From NCBI RefSeq assembly GCF_025567095.1, contig NZ_JAOQJH010000002.1: a DNA stretch of 64,000 bases. One strand, 5' to 3'. Source of the DNA: Anthropogastromicrobium aceti (GTDB lineage Bacteria > Bacillota > Clostridia > Lachnospirales > Lachnospiraceae). This document shows, piece by piece, positions 8,762-18,308 of the stretch. The notes beneath the pieces were generated by a model that saw only the letters and a list, made by a program, of their open reading frames with translations, made no database searches and was not told the origin of the DNA. The stretch's first letter is position 1; each line of letters opens with the position of its first letter. The position numbers were made by a program, and so were the translations under genes.

Positions 8762-11722
8762 ATGAAATTACCAAATTACTATGAGGATCCTAATACGCTC
8801 CATGTAGGTACCTGTGAAAACCGCAGCTACTACATCCCATACGGTCAGGATCTAAACAGCCACGCTACATTACTTTCCGGTGACTGGCGCTTTGGCTACT
8901 ACCCATATCCGGAGGCTGTTCCAGCTGATTTTATCAATCCGGATTTTGATGATTCCTCTATGGATACCATCCCGGTTCCTTCCTGCTGGCAGTGCCACGG
9001 ATATGATTATCATCAGTATACTAATGTAAATTATCCAATTCCTTTTGATCCGCCGTACGTTCCAAAGGAAAATGCAAGCGGTGCATACCGCACTACCTTC
9101 ACTCTCTCAGCTGAGGCTGCAAAACAGCGCAATTTCCTGTATTTTGAGGGTGTTGATTCCTGTTTCTATGTATGGGTTAACGGCAAATTTGTCGGCTACA
9201 GCCAGGTTTCTCATTCTTCCAGCGAATTTGAAATTTCTTCTTTTGTTAATGAAGGCACAAACACACTTGCAGTTCTTGTATTAAAGTGGTGTGACGGCAC
9301 ATATCTTGAGGATCAGGACAAGCTTCGTATGTCCGGTATTTTCCGTGATGTTCTGCTTTTAACTCGTCCTAAGAGCTTTGTTCGCGACTATACTGTACGC
9401 ACATTCTTAAAGGATGGCGGCGCTGGTGTAGTTCGTGTAAGTGTTGAAGCTGATGGTGAGGTTTCCCCAGTTCTTACTCTGTGTGATGCTGACAAAAATC
9501 CAGTTGGTGAAGCTGTCTTAACAGATGGTGTCTATGAGTTTACTGTTTCAAATGCAAAGCTTTGGACTGCTGAAACACCATATCTGTACACCTTAACTAT
9601 TTCAACTGCTGATGAAGTGATCACTCAGGCAGTTGGTATACGTGAAGTTTATATCAAGGATGGCATTGTTTATGTAAACGGACAGAATCTTAAGTTCCGC
9701 GGAACAAACCGCCATGATTCAGACCCAGTGACTGGATATACTATCTCTAAGGAGCAGGCAATCCGCGATCTGACTCTTATGAAGCAGTTTAACTTTAACG
9801 CTATCCGTACAAGCCACTATCCAAACGCGCCGTGGTTTACAGAGCTTTGTGACCGTTATGGTTTCTATGTTATCGCTGAGTCTGATATTGAGATGCACGG
9901 ATATTTAAGCACCTATCACAGTGACCGTGAGAACACATTAGGACTGCTTGATGAGGGCGGTGTCTTCACTGAGGCTGTTTTAGACCGCGTTCAGAGAAAT
10001 GTTATCCGCGATAAGAACCATCCGTGTGTTTTAATCTGGTCTCTTGGAAATGAGGCTGGCTTTGGCTATGCTTACCAGAACGCCGGACGCTGGACAAAAG
10101 AGTATGACCCAACACGTCTTACTCACTATGAGTCTTCTACATGGGATCACTCCAATCGCTTTGATAAGAGTATGCTTGATCTTTACAGCCGTATGTATGC
10201 TACTACTGAGGAAGTTGACAGCTACTTTGCTGAGGAAGGTCCGAAGAAGCCATTTATCCAGTGTGAGTTTGTTCACGCAATGGGTAACGGCCCTGGAGAT
10301 ATCGAGGACTATTATCAGCAGATTATGAAATATGATGGCTTCTGCGGCGGCTTCGTATGGGAGTGGTGTGATCACGCAGTTAATCAGGGCGTTGCTGAAA
10401 ATGGCAAGACAATGTATGGTTATGGCGGCGACTTTGGCGAGTATCCTCACGATGGAAACTTCTGTATGGATGGTCTTGTATATCCAGACCGCACACCGCA
10501 CACTGGTGTTTATGAGTGGAAGAATGTTGTTCGCCCTGTTCGCGCAAGACTTGTTGACGCACACAAGGTAACTCTCGCATTAAAGAACATGCTTGATTTC
10601 ACTGATATGGCTGATGCTATTACTCTTTCCTATGAGTGTAAGGCTGACGGAGAGCTTCTTTGCTCTGGTGAAATTGCCGTTCCTTCTACTGCTCCGCACA
10701 CTGAGTCAGAGGTTACAATTCCTGTTACTCTGCCAAAGACAGCAGCTGACTGCTACCTGAAGCTGACTTACCTTACAAAGACTGCTCATGAGCTTGTACC
10801 AGCTGGACATGAAGTTGGCTTTGATCAGTTCTTATTATCTGGAAGCGCTGTTCGTCGCCTGAATAGTGTTACTGATGAAGCTACTGCTCCAACTGTTACA
10901 GAGGGTGATCGTTTCCTGACAGTAAGCGGTGAAGGCTTTACTTATCAGTATGATACATTTACTGGTATCTTCTCATCACTTGAGCGCGGCGGTGAAACTA
11001 TCTCTATGGATTACAGCATTTTCCGTGCACCAACTGATAATGACCGCAACATCCGTGAAGAGTGGGAGCGTGCAAATTATCATCACAGCCAGACACGCAC
11101 CTACACAACAGAGTATGCAGTTGACGGTCAGACAGTACAGATTACAAGCACAGTTAATCTGTGTGCAGTTACTGTTCAGTCTATCATGAAATTCACTGTA
11201 ATCTGGACAATTGATGGTGCTGGTACTATTACATGCAAGATTGATGCAAAGCGCAATACTGATATGCCGTATCTGCCAAGATTTGGTGTTGAGCTGACAC
11301 TTCCAAAGAGCTGGCAGCAGGTTTCTTACTTAGGATATGGTCCTCAGGAATGCTATATTGATAAGCATCATCTGGCATGGTTCGATGCATTTGAATCTAC
11401 AGTTGAAGATATGCATGAGGATTACATTAAGCCGCAGGAGAACGGAAACCACTATCACTGCCGCAAGGCTTCTGTTGGAAATGGAACAAACGGCGTGACT
11501 GCATATGCAGCAACCAGCTTTGATTTCTCTGTTTCTAACTACTCTGATTATGAACTGGCAGTAAAGAAGCATAATTATGAGCTTGAGGAAAGCGATTTTG
11601 TAACCATGCATCTTGACTACAAGAACAGTGGTGTTGGAAGTAATTCCTGTGGACCACAGCTTCTGCCGCAATATCAAATGAATGACAAGGAATTTGAGTG
11701 GGAATATCAGCTGAAGTTCTGA
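8762..11722 (+). CDS. lacZ: LacZ-type GH2 beta-galactosidase
   Basis: A 986-residue cytoplasmic enzyme with the full five-domain LacZ architecture including the C-terminal small-chain domain. Typical motifs are FRGTNRHDSDPVTGY, NAIRTSHYPNAPWF, IWSLGNEAGFG with acid/base Glu431, and IQCEFVHAMGNGPGD with nucleophile Glu502. It hydrolyses lactose and related beta-galactosides. The ATG at 8762 is chosen because GAAAGGAG lies 10 bp upstream; the ATG at 8702 has no ribosome site. No transporter or regulator is adjacent, although another beta-galactoside cluster lies at 52-61 kb. I see no convincing promoter in the 117-bp gap after the MraY-like gene. Confidence 0.95.
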   Translation: MKLPNYYEDPNTLHVGTCENRSYYIPYGQDLNSHATLLSGDWRFGYYPYPEAVPADFINPDFDDSSMDTIPVPSCWQCHGYDYHQYTNVNYPIPFDPPYVPKENASGAYRTTFTLSAEAAKQRNFLYFEGVDSCFYVWVNGKFVGYSQVSHSSSEFEISSFVNEGTNTLAVLVLKWCDGTYLEDQDKLRMSGIFRDVLLLTRPKSFVRDYTVRTFLKDGGAGVVRVSVEADGEVSPVLTLCDADKNPVGEAVLTDGVYEFTVSNAKLWTAETPYLYTLTISTADEVITQAVGIREVYIKDGIVYVNGQNLKFRGTNRHDSDPVTGYTISKEQAIRDLTLMKQFNFNAIRTSHYPNAPWFTELCDRYGFYVIAESDIEMHGYLSTYHSDRENTLGLLDEGGVFTEAVLDRVQRNVIRDKNHPCVLIWSLGNEAGFGYAYQNAGRWTKEYDPTRLTHYESSTWDHSNRFDKSMLDLYSRMYATTEEVDSYFAEEGPKKPFIQCEFVHAMGNGPGDIEDYYQQIMKYDGFCGGFVWEWCDHAVNQGVAENGKTMYGYGGDFGEYPHDGNFCMDGLVYPDRTPHTGVYEWKNVVRPVRARLVDAHKVTLALKNMLDFTDMADAITLSYECKADGELLCSGEIAVPSTAPHTESEVTIPVTLPKTAADCYLKLTYLTKTAHELVPAGHEVGFDQFLLSGSAVRRLNSVTDEATAPTVTEGDRFLTVSGEGFTYQYDTFTGIFSSLERGGETISMDYSIFRAPTDNDRNIREEWERANYHHSQTRTYTTEYAVDGQTVQITSTVNLCAVTVQSIMKFTVIWTIDGAGTITCKIDAKRNTDMPYLPRFGVELTLPKSWQQVSYLGYGPQECYIDKHHLAWFDAFESTVEDMHEDYIKPQENGNHYHCRKASVGNGTNGVTAYAATSFDFSVSNYSDYELAVKKHNYELEESDFVTMHLDYKNSGVGSNSCGPQLLPQYQMNDKEFEWEYQLKF

Positions 11723-11785
11723 TGATAAGATGTGCTGCCCGGTAGGTTACGAGTAGTCAGCCATAAATATCTATAATGTTAACAT

Positions 11786-11834
11786 AAAAGACCATATCAA
11801 AAGAGATGCTATTCCTCTAATGATATGGTCTTTT
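11786..11834. terminator. Bidirectional terminator between lacZ and the PanE-like gene
   Basis: A perfect 14-bp inverted repeat, AAAAGACCATATCA (11786-11799) and its complement (11821-11834), with A/T runs on both sides, serves the two convergent genes. Confidence 0.9.
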
Positions 11835-11863
11835 TTATTCAACTAGGATTGGAAGCGAAACGC

Positions 11864-12820
11864 TTATTTCGAGTATGTTGGTGTCTTGTCTTTTCCTTTA
11901 TAATCAAATAAACCGTCGTTTTTTTCTTCTAATGCTTTGATCATGTGATAGGTGTATTCATTATATGGGGTTGGAATGCCAAGTTCTTTGCCCATGCGCA
12001 TCAGCGCACCGGAAAACATGTCAATCTCTGTATGGCGTTTTGCGTCTAAATCCTGCAGCGTGGAGTAACGAGCGGATGGCATGACAGGAGAACCTTTTGC
12101 AGATGACTCGATTCTACTAAATTCAATTCCTTTTGCAGCAGCAATTGCTTCTATTTCGCTGCGAAGTCCTTCACTGATCGCTTTCATATGAACACTATCG
12201 CGATAGCAGCCTACACCCGCACCGAGAATTGCCTGTGGAAGATTATTGCAGACATTTAGGCGAAACTTGCTCCAGATCTCCTCGCGGATATAGTCAGTTA
12301 CGCGATAGCTTATATCACTCTTTTCAAAAAGATCGCAGACTGCTTTGACTCGTTCACTTTGAAATGGTGATTTATACTCTCCAAAAATAATGCCAATTGT
12401 GGACTTGCGATCAAAATGATAGCCGTCTGGCTCTTTGTGGGATGCCACTTTGATCAAAGCCGGAAGAATATGGGACATGCCAATCTTTGCTCCTATTATT
12501 TCTTCGCTGTCTACACCATTCATCAGACTCATAACAATCGTGTTCTGGCTAGTTGCCTGTTTGATTGTATCTAATGCGGTCGGCAATGCGCCATATTTTA
12601 ATGAAACAATTAAAAGATCAATATTGTCTGTTTCCTGATAGGTCCATACCTCTGGATGGTAGGTCACTCCATTTATAGTACAGCCTGCACTCTTAAGACG
12701 TGCGTTTCGTTCTCCCTCTGCGATTACGCCAAGACGAATCTCCCTGCATCCTGAAATTCCTTCTATTACATAGGAGCCTACCGCTCCTGCTCCTAGAATT
12801 GCTACTTTTTTGATTTCCAT
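11864..12820 (-). CDS. panE: Ketopantoate reductase-family (PanE/ApbA) oxidoreductase
   Basis: A 318-residue NAD(P)-dependent reductase with an N-terminal Rossmann motif VAILGAGAVGSYV, the LIVSLKYGALPTAL strand, MSLMNGVDSEE and a C-terminal helical ApbA_C domain containing the KFRLNVCNNLPQAIL region with the catalytic Lys. PanE reduces 2-dehydropantoate to pantoate in coenzyme A synthesis, but the family contains paralogues with other 2-keto acids and no other pan gene is near, so function is provisional. AAGGAG precedes the start. It begins 20 bp after the AAA/nuclease gene on the same strand and may be co-transcribed. Confidence 0.8.
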   Translation of the reverse strand: MEIKKVAILGAGAVGSYVIEGISGCREIRLGVIAEGERNARLKSAGCTINGVTYHPEVWTYQETDNIDLLIVSLKYGALPTALDTIKQATSQNTIVMSLMNGVDSEEIIGAKIGMSHILPALIKVASHKEPDGYHFDRKSTIGIIFGEYKSPFQSERVKAVCDLFEKSDISYRVTDYIREEIWSKFRLNVCNNLPQAILGAGVGCYRDSVHMKAISEGLRSEIEAIAAAKGIEFSRIESSAKGSPVMPSARYSTLQDLDAKRHTEIDMFSGALMRMGKELGIPTPYNEYTYHMIKALEEKNDGLFDYKGKDKTPTYSK

Positions 12821-12839
12821 AGTTTTTCTCCTTTGTTAT

Positions 12840-14534
12840 CTATTCCTCTTCCAGCATTACTTTACAATCTTTAATCTGGCAAGCAATTCCATATTTAAGA
12901 ATCCGCTTTACCCCCGCCTGATACAATGTTTCTGTGTAATTTTTTTCATCTATCTGCTTTAAAGCTGCCTTACAGTCACTTTCCATTGACTTTCCTTCTT
13001 CAGTATACTTCACTTCAATTACAATTCCAGTATCTGAATCATCAATTTGAATCAGTATATCACTGAATCCATTGCCAGATTCTCGATTTGATGTTACTGT
13101 CCATCCATCCTTAAAGCTTAGAATGCCAAGCAGAATACCATGATAAAAATTCTCTCTGATCGCCTTTCGCACAAAAGTATCTCTCACGCTGACCGTCTTT
13201 GACATATATGTGGCAAAAATCTGTTCAACCTGCTGTGCTTGTCCATTAGCCAATGCCTGACAAAATCGCTGCACCATCTGGCCATCTTTTTTAATATCCT
13301 GCCGAAACTTAACCAGTATGTGCTCTGTAATGATATTTCTCACTTCCCTATTCGGTATTACAAGATTGTAACGATTTCCATCCGCTTTTCCTCGTTGTGT
13401 AAGATAGCCTGTCATAAAAAGTGTACTCCATAAATTTTCAGATGTATTGTACAACTCCTTATAGGTGATAAACTCGTTAATCTCTTTCTGAACTATTTCT
13501 CCGCTGATTAATCGCTCTAGCTCAATTTTTGTAAGCGTCTGCTGCCCATTCACACTATCAATAAAATGTTCAATTACATCGTTTCCACTCGTATTTAACC
13601 AATAGTTTTTAGGTTGTGCTTGTTCATCTTTCAAAAGATCACGACAATAATTGAGCACATCCCATGGACAATACACGTCTGCTTTTCCGAAACGATATCC
13701 ATCATACCATTCTTTTACTTCAGTATAATGAGTTTCCTGCCCATAATATTGCAATATCGACTTTACCTCACTGTCGGTAAATCCAAATGCCTCATCAAAA
13801 TCGCTGTCTGTAATCGAACAGACCTTAAAATTATTTAATCCAGTAAAAATACTTTCCTTTGCGACTCGCAGACACCCAGTCAGCACAGCAAATTTCAGAC
13901 TATCGTTCGTTTTTAATACATTTTCAAAAAGCCCCCTAATCAAAAAAACCATATCTTCATAATAACCATTTTCGTTGGCTTTCGCTAGTGGCACATCATA
14001 CTCATCAATTAGAACAATAACTTGCTGACCATAATATTTCTCGAGTAATATTGTAAGCTTACGCAAACTACCTATAAGTGTACTTTTTGTCATATGCTCA
14101 TCAAGAAGTGCCTCCAAACGTGTTTTATCAAATTTTGTAAGCTTATCACTTTCCAATAAGAACTGAAAACGACCAACTTCCTCATTGATCACACTCACCA
14201 ACAGCGCATAAGCATCCTTATAAGATCTTGCGTTAACTCCCTTTAAGCTGATCGATACCACAGGAAACTTTCCCATATAATTTTGACATAGCCCATGATT
14301 TTCAGCAATAGAAAGACCTGAAAACAGCGCACTGTTTGTACCGATTTCAAAAAAATGTCGAAGCATGCTCATATTCAATGATTTTCCAAAGCGACGTGGG
14401 CGTGTGAATAATGTAACGAAACAGCCATCTTCTAAAATCTGTCTTATCACATCAGTCTTGTCCACATAGTAATATCCTTCTGTTCTGATCTTTTTGAAAT
14501 TTTCAATTCCAATCGGAAGCTTTAACTGTGCCAT
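12840..14534 (-). CDS. AAA-ATPase-like protein with C-terminal PD-(D/E)XK nuclease domain (copy 1)
   Basis: A 564-residue protein of the PF09820/PF08011 type. The N-terminal domain opens with LPIGIENFKKIR and YYYVDKTDVI, has a Walker A-like loop TRPRRFGKSLN (about 44-54), and a Walker B-like VIVLIDEYDVPLA. The C-terminal domain carries GFSDILIQID followed by IVIEVKYTEE, the D...ExK arrangement of PD-(D/E)XK nucleases. The family is very abundant in anaerobic gut bacteria, its biological role is unknown, and mobile or host-defence functions have been suggested. A close paralogue lies at 43483-45183 and a third, destroyed copy at 43359-43463. AAAGGAG precedes the start. Confidence 0.85.
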   Translation of the reverse strand: MAQLKLPIGIENFKKIRTEGYYYVDKTDVIRQILEDGCFVTLFTRPRRFGKSLNMSMLRHFFEIGTNSALFSGLSIAENHGLCQNYMGKFPVVSISLKGVNARSYKDAYALLVSVINEEVGRFQFLLESDKLTKFDKTRLEALLDEHMTKSTLIGSLRKLTILLEKYYGQQVIVLIDEYDVPLAKANENGYYEDMVFLIRGLFENVLKTNDSLKFAVLTGCLRVAKESIFTGLNNFKVCSITDSDFDEAFGFTDSEVKSILQYYGQETHYTEVKEWYDGYRFGKADVYCPWDVLNYCRDLLKDEQAQPKNYWLNTSGNDVIEHFIDSVNGQQTLTKIELERLISGEIVQKEINEFITYKELYNTSENLWSTLFMTGYLTQRGKADGNRYNLVIPNREVRNIITEHILVKFRQDIKKDGQMVQRFCQALANGQAQQVEQIFATYMSKTVSVRDTFVRKAIRENFYHGILLGILSFKDGWTVTSNRESGNGFSDILIQIDDSDTGIVIEVKYTEEGKSMESDCKAALKQIDEKNYTETLYQAGVKRILKYGIACQIKDCKVMLEEE

Positions 14535-14697
14535 TTAAATCTCCTTTCGATAATTCACTGCCATAATATGTTATGTATATGATACCATGGAACTAATTTT
14601 GTTACAAGTTTCTTTTTCTATAGTAAAACCGCCATGCAATCAGCTTTTACACTTATCGCACGGCGGCTTTCTCTTTAGTATCTTTGCAATCTTTTCT

Positions 14698-14915
14698 CTT
14701 TTGTAATCTAGGGCAGTCTTTTGTATCTTTGTATTAATTTTCTTTTGAAGGCATCCACTTTTGTACTTTTAGAAAACGATTTTCTTTGGTACATTGTAAA
14801 TCATCTTTTGTAAAAGCTATCCTTTGTACTTCTGAATTTTATCTTTTGTAAAAATCATCTTTCGTACAGGTTGTCTTTTGTAGGGTGATCCTGTATGGTT
14901 TCGTCATCTTTTGTA
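14698..14915. repeat. Degenerate CTTTTGTA repeat tract
   Basis: The 450-bp gap 14535-14986 holds no gene. Inside it the octamer CTTTTGTA occurs exactly at 14698, 14718, 14758, 14805, 14843, 14875 and 14908, with one- or two-base variants at 14727, 14742, 14821 and 14859. Spacing is irregular (20, 40, 47, 38, 32 and 33 bp between exact copies). On the minus strand the unit is TACAAAAG and lies upstream of the AAA/nuclease gene. It could be regulator binding sites or a decayed tandem repeat. Confidence 0.6.
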
Positions 14916-14986
14916 TTTTGCTGCCCTGTTTCGTCAAAAGGTGATTCCTTTCGACAAAATTATCATAGCACACTTTTTACACTTTG

Positions 14987-15772
14987 TCATTGAATTCGTC
15001 GTTCAATCAGCAACTTTTTTATATCTTCTTCGATATAGCCATTTCCCGCTATAATGTCAGACGGTGCCATAGCGTTTGCACTGCTTCCTTTTATATCAAT
15101 CACTCGTCCGCCTGCTTCCTCGACAATAATTTTTCCTGCTGCAAAATCCCATGGCTTTAAATTTCGCTCAAAGTATGCCTCGACGCGTCCACAGGCAACA
15201 TATGCCAGATCAACGGATGCTGCTCCCATACGGCGAATATCCACACAGTGCTCATAAATACAGCGGATTGCATTAAAATTTTCCTCGGTGAGATCACGGT
15301 GATATGGGCTTGTTCCAACGGCAACAAGACTATCCTCTAATTTCCGTGTGTCACTTACATGAATCGGCTTTCCATTGCAGAACGCGCCTTTTCCCTTCTG
15401 TGCCCAGAAAATTTCATCAAGAAATGGCTGATAGATCACGCCGAGTGTCACCTGCCCCTGTTCACACAACCCTAGGGACAATGCACTATCCTTAAAGTCA
15501 TGAATCAAATTTGTCGTGCCGTCTACTGGATCTAGAATCCAAACTGCACCGTTAAAATCAATGTCACTGTTATCCTTTTCCTCGCCCATGAACTGTACAT
15601 CCGGCCATCGCTTTGACAGCTCGTTTCGCATATATTCCTGCACACGGATATCTACCTGTGTAACAAAATCTGCACGTCCCTTCACAGTTACATGCTCTGC
15701 CTCTGTGTGATTTAAAAACATCGGCTTTACGCTTTTTACTAGTTCAATGAATTCGTTTATATCAATCTGCAT
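14987..15772 (-). CDS. suhB: Inositol monophosphatase-family phosphatase
   Basis: A 261-residue cytoplasmic Mg2+-dependent phosphatase of the IMPase/SuhB family. The metal-binding motifs are complete: FMGEEKD (Glu64/65), WILDPVDGTTNLIH (Asp81 and Asp84) and KPWDFAAGKIIVEEAGG near the C-terminus. Members hydrolyse inositol phosphates, histidinol phosphate or sugar phosphates, and SuhB also has an RNA-polymerase-associated role in proteobacteria; the substrate here is unknown. The start at 15772 is preceded by AAAGGA about 13 bp upstream. It is divergent from the PF06541 protein. Confidence 0.9.
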   Translation of the reverse strand: MQIDINEFIELVKSVKPMFLNHTEAEHVTVKGRADFVTQVDIRVQEYMRNELSKRWPDVQFMGEEKDNSDIDFNGAVWILDPVDGTTNLIHDFKDSALSLGLCEQGQVTLGVIYQPFLDEIFWAQKGKGAFCNGKPIHVSDTRKLEDSLVAVGTSPYHRDLTEENFNAIRCIYEHCVDIRRMGAASVDLAYVACGRVEAYFERNLKPWDFAAGKIIVEEAGGRVIDIKGSSANAMAPSDIIAGNGYIEEDIKKLLIERRIQ

Positions 15773-15933
15773 TATTTAGTCTGTCCTTTCTTATTTAATT
15801 ACTTCATATTACTTTTTATCAGTTTGCTGTCTTTTATTTCCTGCTCTTATATTTATGCTGCGCGTTTATTTTGTCACTTTTCGGGAGATTCTAAATTGTA
15901 ACTATTTTACACTTCTACGAAAGGATTCCACCT

Positions 15934-16494
15934 ATGAGACAAAATTTTATCCGCTGCGGCCTTACCGGCCTTTTCATTGAAATCTTCTTCACCGGAATGG
16001 GTGCTCTTTTTGCTCACGACTACAGCATGACTGGTCACTCTTCTATTATAATGTTTCCTATTTATGGATCTGCTGCTTTCATTGAACCTATTTGGCGCCG
16101 GCTTTGCAACAAGCCAATCGTGCTGCGCGGTCTAATTTACACCATTTGTATATATGCTGTGGAATATACATCTGGCCTACTTCTTCGCACACTCGGCATC
16201 TGCCCGTGGGATTACACTGGTGATCCTACAAATATAAATGGACTGATACGCCTTGACTTTGCACCATTTTGGTTTGTCGCAGGACTTATCTTTGAGCGAA
16301 TTATTATTTTAAATGACCTTAAATCTAAGCCACTTTCCTCTCACAAAACGAATTGTAAAGATAACGCCTCTTACTCCCCAGTCTGCGAACATTCCGTACC
16401 AGACACCAATCGGACCTGTCTTTACGACACGCATCAAAAAGATAGAAAGTGCTACACGGCACAGCCACATCGTCAATGTCGCAGTAATCATTGA
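15934..16494 (+). CDS. PF06541-type (putative ABC-transporter type IV) membrane protein with antisense-overlapping tail
   Basis: A 186-residue protein whose first 125 residues form about four membrane segments with features of the PF06541 family: FIEIFFTG at the first helix, FPIYG, EYTSGLLL and PWDYTG followed by INGLIRLDFAPFWFVAGLIFE. The function of the family is unknown. From about residue 126 the protein is a Cys/His/Ser-rich hydrophilic tail that is simply the antisense of the MATE gene: the last 186 bp overlap it tail to tail. The original stop codon was probably near 16310 and has been lost, or a frameshift extended the frame. The start has GAAAGGA upstream. Confidence 0.75.
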   Translation: MRQNFIRCGLTGLFIEIFFTGMGALFAHDYSMTGHSSIIMFPIYGSAAFIEPIWRRLCNKPIVLRGLIYTICIYAVEYTSGLLLRTLGICPWDYTGDPTNINGLIRLDFAPFWFVAGLIFERIIILNDLKSKPLSSHKTNCKDNASYSPVCEHSVPDTNRTCLYDTHQKDRKCYTAQPHRQCRSNH

Positions 16495-17682
16495 AAATCG
16501 CACATCACCTGCTGCGCGAAGACCATTTGGCGGTGTAAATGAAGGTACCCAAAGAAGAGGCTTTACAATCGTGATGGCAAGAATCATCTGCATACAAAGC
16601 GCGGTACTTTCTTCACTCATGCCTGCCAGTACAGTAACCGGCCGCGCCGCAATATACACAAGAATACAGCTTATAATCATCGCAACCTCTGCATAACCGG
16701 CAAGCTTCACTATGTAATATTTTGCCTCTTCCTGCCGTCCTGCACCAATGCTTTGGCCAACAACTGTCATTAATCCAATACCTATTCCGACTGCTGCCAT
16801 TCCATTTACATTTTCGAAAATGATTGTCATCGCCTGTGCTGCGATTGCTGCTGTTCCAAGTGATGATACTGTAGACTGAATTGCAAGTTTTCCAAACTGG
16901 AACATTCCATTTTCTATACCTGACGGAACACCGATTGCAAGAATCTTCACTATCAGATTCAAGTCTGGGCGAATAGAAAAATAATTCTTAAGCTGAATTG
17001 CATAACCTGGCTTTCTCAGTGCGTAGAAAACAACAAACGCACACAATGCTCGTGAAATCAATGTGGAAACAGCTGCTCCTGCTGCGCCCATCTGTAAAAC
17101 AAAAATAAACAATGTATTTCCAACAATATTAGCTACATTTGCGATCAGTGCTGTTTTCATTGTAAACTTAGAATTTCCGCATGCACGATAAAATGCTGCG
17201 CCTGCCTGAAACAGTGCTATAAACGGATATGAAAGCGCCGTAATCAGAAAATACATCTGAGCGTTAGTCATAACAGCTTCTTCGACACTTCCGAATATCA
17301 AATGAAGCAGCGGCTTTCGAAAGCCAACGCCAATAATCATAATAACAGATGAAATCACTACTACGGTAAGCACAATCTGTTTGGCAGCATCATTACAGCC
17401 TTTTTCATCTTTTCGTCCCAAATACTGTGAGCAGATGATTGCCGCACCTGCTGCCATCGCCGCAAATACCTGAAGTACCAAGTTGTTTATCGAATCAACA
17501 AGCGAAACGGCTGAAATCGCCTCTGCTCCGACACGGCTGACCATAAGTGTATCAACCATTCCCATCAAAGAGTTTAACATCTGCTCAATAATTAAGGGAA
17601 TCAGCAGCATCCACAGCGCACGCCGCGGAAACAACAAATTCCCATAATCAATCTTACTCTTATCGTAAAAAATATTTTTCAT
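16309..17682 (-). CDS. MATE-family multidrug/metabolite efflux transporter
   Basis: A 457-residue inner-membrane protein with twelve predicted helices in two homologous halves, typical of the MatE family (two PF01554 repeats). Conserved stretches include PLIIEQMLNSLMGMVDTLMV in helix 1, AISAVSLVDSINNLV, and QYLGRKDEKGC after helix 2. Such proteins export cationic compounds or metabolites by Na+ or H+ antiport; the substrate is unknown. AGGAGG precedes the start. Its 3' end overlaps the convergent PF06541 gene by 186 bp, and no terminator is visible at its end. Confidence 0.9.
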   Translation of the reverse strand: MKNIFYDKSKIDYGNLLFPRRALWMLLIPLIIEQMLNSLMGMVDTLMVSRVGAEAISAVSLVDSINNLVLQVFAAMAAGAAIICSQYLGRKDEKGCNDAAKQIVLTVVVISSVIMIIGVGFRKPLLHLIFGSVEEAVMTNAQMYFLITALSYPFIALFQAGAAFYRACGNSKFTMKTALIANVANIVGNTLFIFVLQMGAAGAAVSTLISRALCAFVVFYALRKPGYAIQLKNYFSIRPDLNLIVKILAIGVPSGIENGMFQFGKLAIQSTVSSLGTAAIAAQAMTIIFENVNGMAAVGIGIGLMTVVGQSIGAGRQEEAKYYIVKLAGYAEVAMIISCILVYIAARPVTVLAGMSEESTALCMQMILAITIVKPLLWVPSFTPPNGLRAAGDVRFSMITATLTMWLCRVALSIFLMRVVKTGPIGVWYGMFADWGVRGVIFTIRFVRGKWLRFKVI

Positions 17683-17841
17683 ACTGTTATCTGCCTCCTG
17701 TGGTTATCAAATTTATCGTAACACCACAAAGCAGAAATTACAAGTTAGTTTTGTATGTAAAATCCATCTTTCAAAGATTATACAAACTTTTTGCAAAATA
17801 TACATCCTATTTTATACAGCACTGCTGTGCGCCAATGAAAT

Positions 17842-18123
17842 TCAGCCAACCTCTCTTTGAAGGATCTCTGTCAGCGCATTCTGGCTGCTTGTATGACAGC
17901 GCACAATATTAGCATTACATTTTTCTGCCTCTGTCACAGCGCAGTGAACCATTTTGTGAGAAACAGTATTGGTAAATAAAATCAGCAGATCAGGGCTTCC
18001 AATCTGACCACTCAAATTTGCAGACATCTGCGTAAATACCTTTGCCTTACATTTAAAATCCTTACAAATTTTCTTATACTGACTTACCATACGGTCATGA
18101 CCACCAACAATAACAACACTCAT
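17842..18123 (-). CDS. DUF2325-family small protein
   Basis: A 93-residue cytoplasmic protein recognised as DUF2325 from the N-terminal SVVIVGGHDRMVSQYKKICK, the central GSPDLLILFTNTVSHKMVH and the C-terminal NIVRCHTSSQNAL. The fold resembles a small Rossmann-like domain; function is unknown. I start at 18123 because AAAGGAG lies 10 bp upstream; an extra 21 N-terminal codons to 18186 would be unrelated to the family. A promoter lies at 18230-18258, and cysK is transcribed divergently. A weak hairpin follows the gene near 17815-17835. Confidence 0.8.
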   Translation of the reverse strand: MSVVIVGGHDRMVSQYKKICKDFKCKAKVFTQMSANLSGQIGSPDLLILFTNTVSHKMVHCAVTEAEKCNANIVRCHTSSQNALTEILQREVG

Positions 18124-18229
18124 TAAAACACTCCTTTCAAAATGCAAAATATTCTGATATAAACGATAAACTCTATTGATACTCAATAGCCTGCTTTTCT
18201 CATGTGTTAGCTATTTCTAACTTGTGTTA

Positions 18230-18258
18230 AGTTTACCTTATTTTATTGTAAGCGTCAA
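18230..18258 (-). promoter_or_regulatory. Promoter of the DUF2325 gene
   Basis: TTGACG (18258-18253) and TAAACT (18235-18230) on the minus strand have a 17-bp spacer. Confidence 0.55.
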
Positions 18259-18308
18259 TGCTGTTATTGAGTTTTTTTCTCATTTTAATCCTGTTGCTTT
18301 CGTTATTT

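Noticed and set aside
10031..10564. 177-codon minus-strand frame inside lacZ
   Set aside because: It is antisense to a strongly conserved enzyme, has no ribosome site and low-complexity composition.
12840..14534. Restriction-modification or toxin-antitoxin call for the AAA/PD-(D/E)XK protein
   Set aside because: No methylase, specificity subunit or antitoxin is adjacent; the family role is unknown.
14698..14915. CRISPR-like array
   Set aside because: The repeated unit is only 8 bp, spacing is irregular and no cas gene is near.
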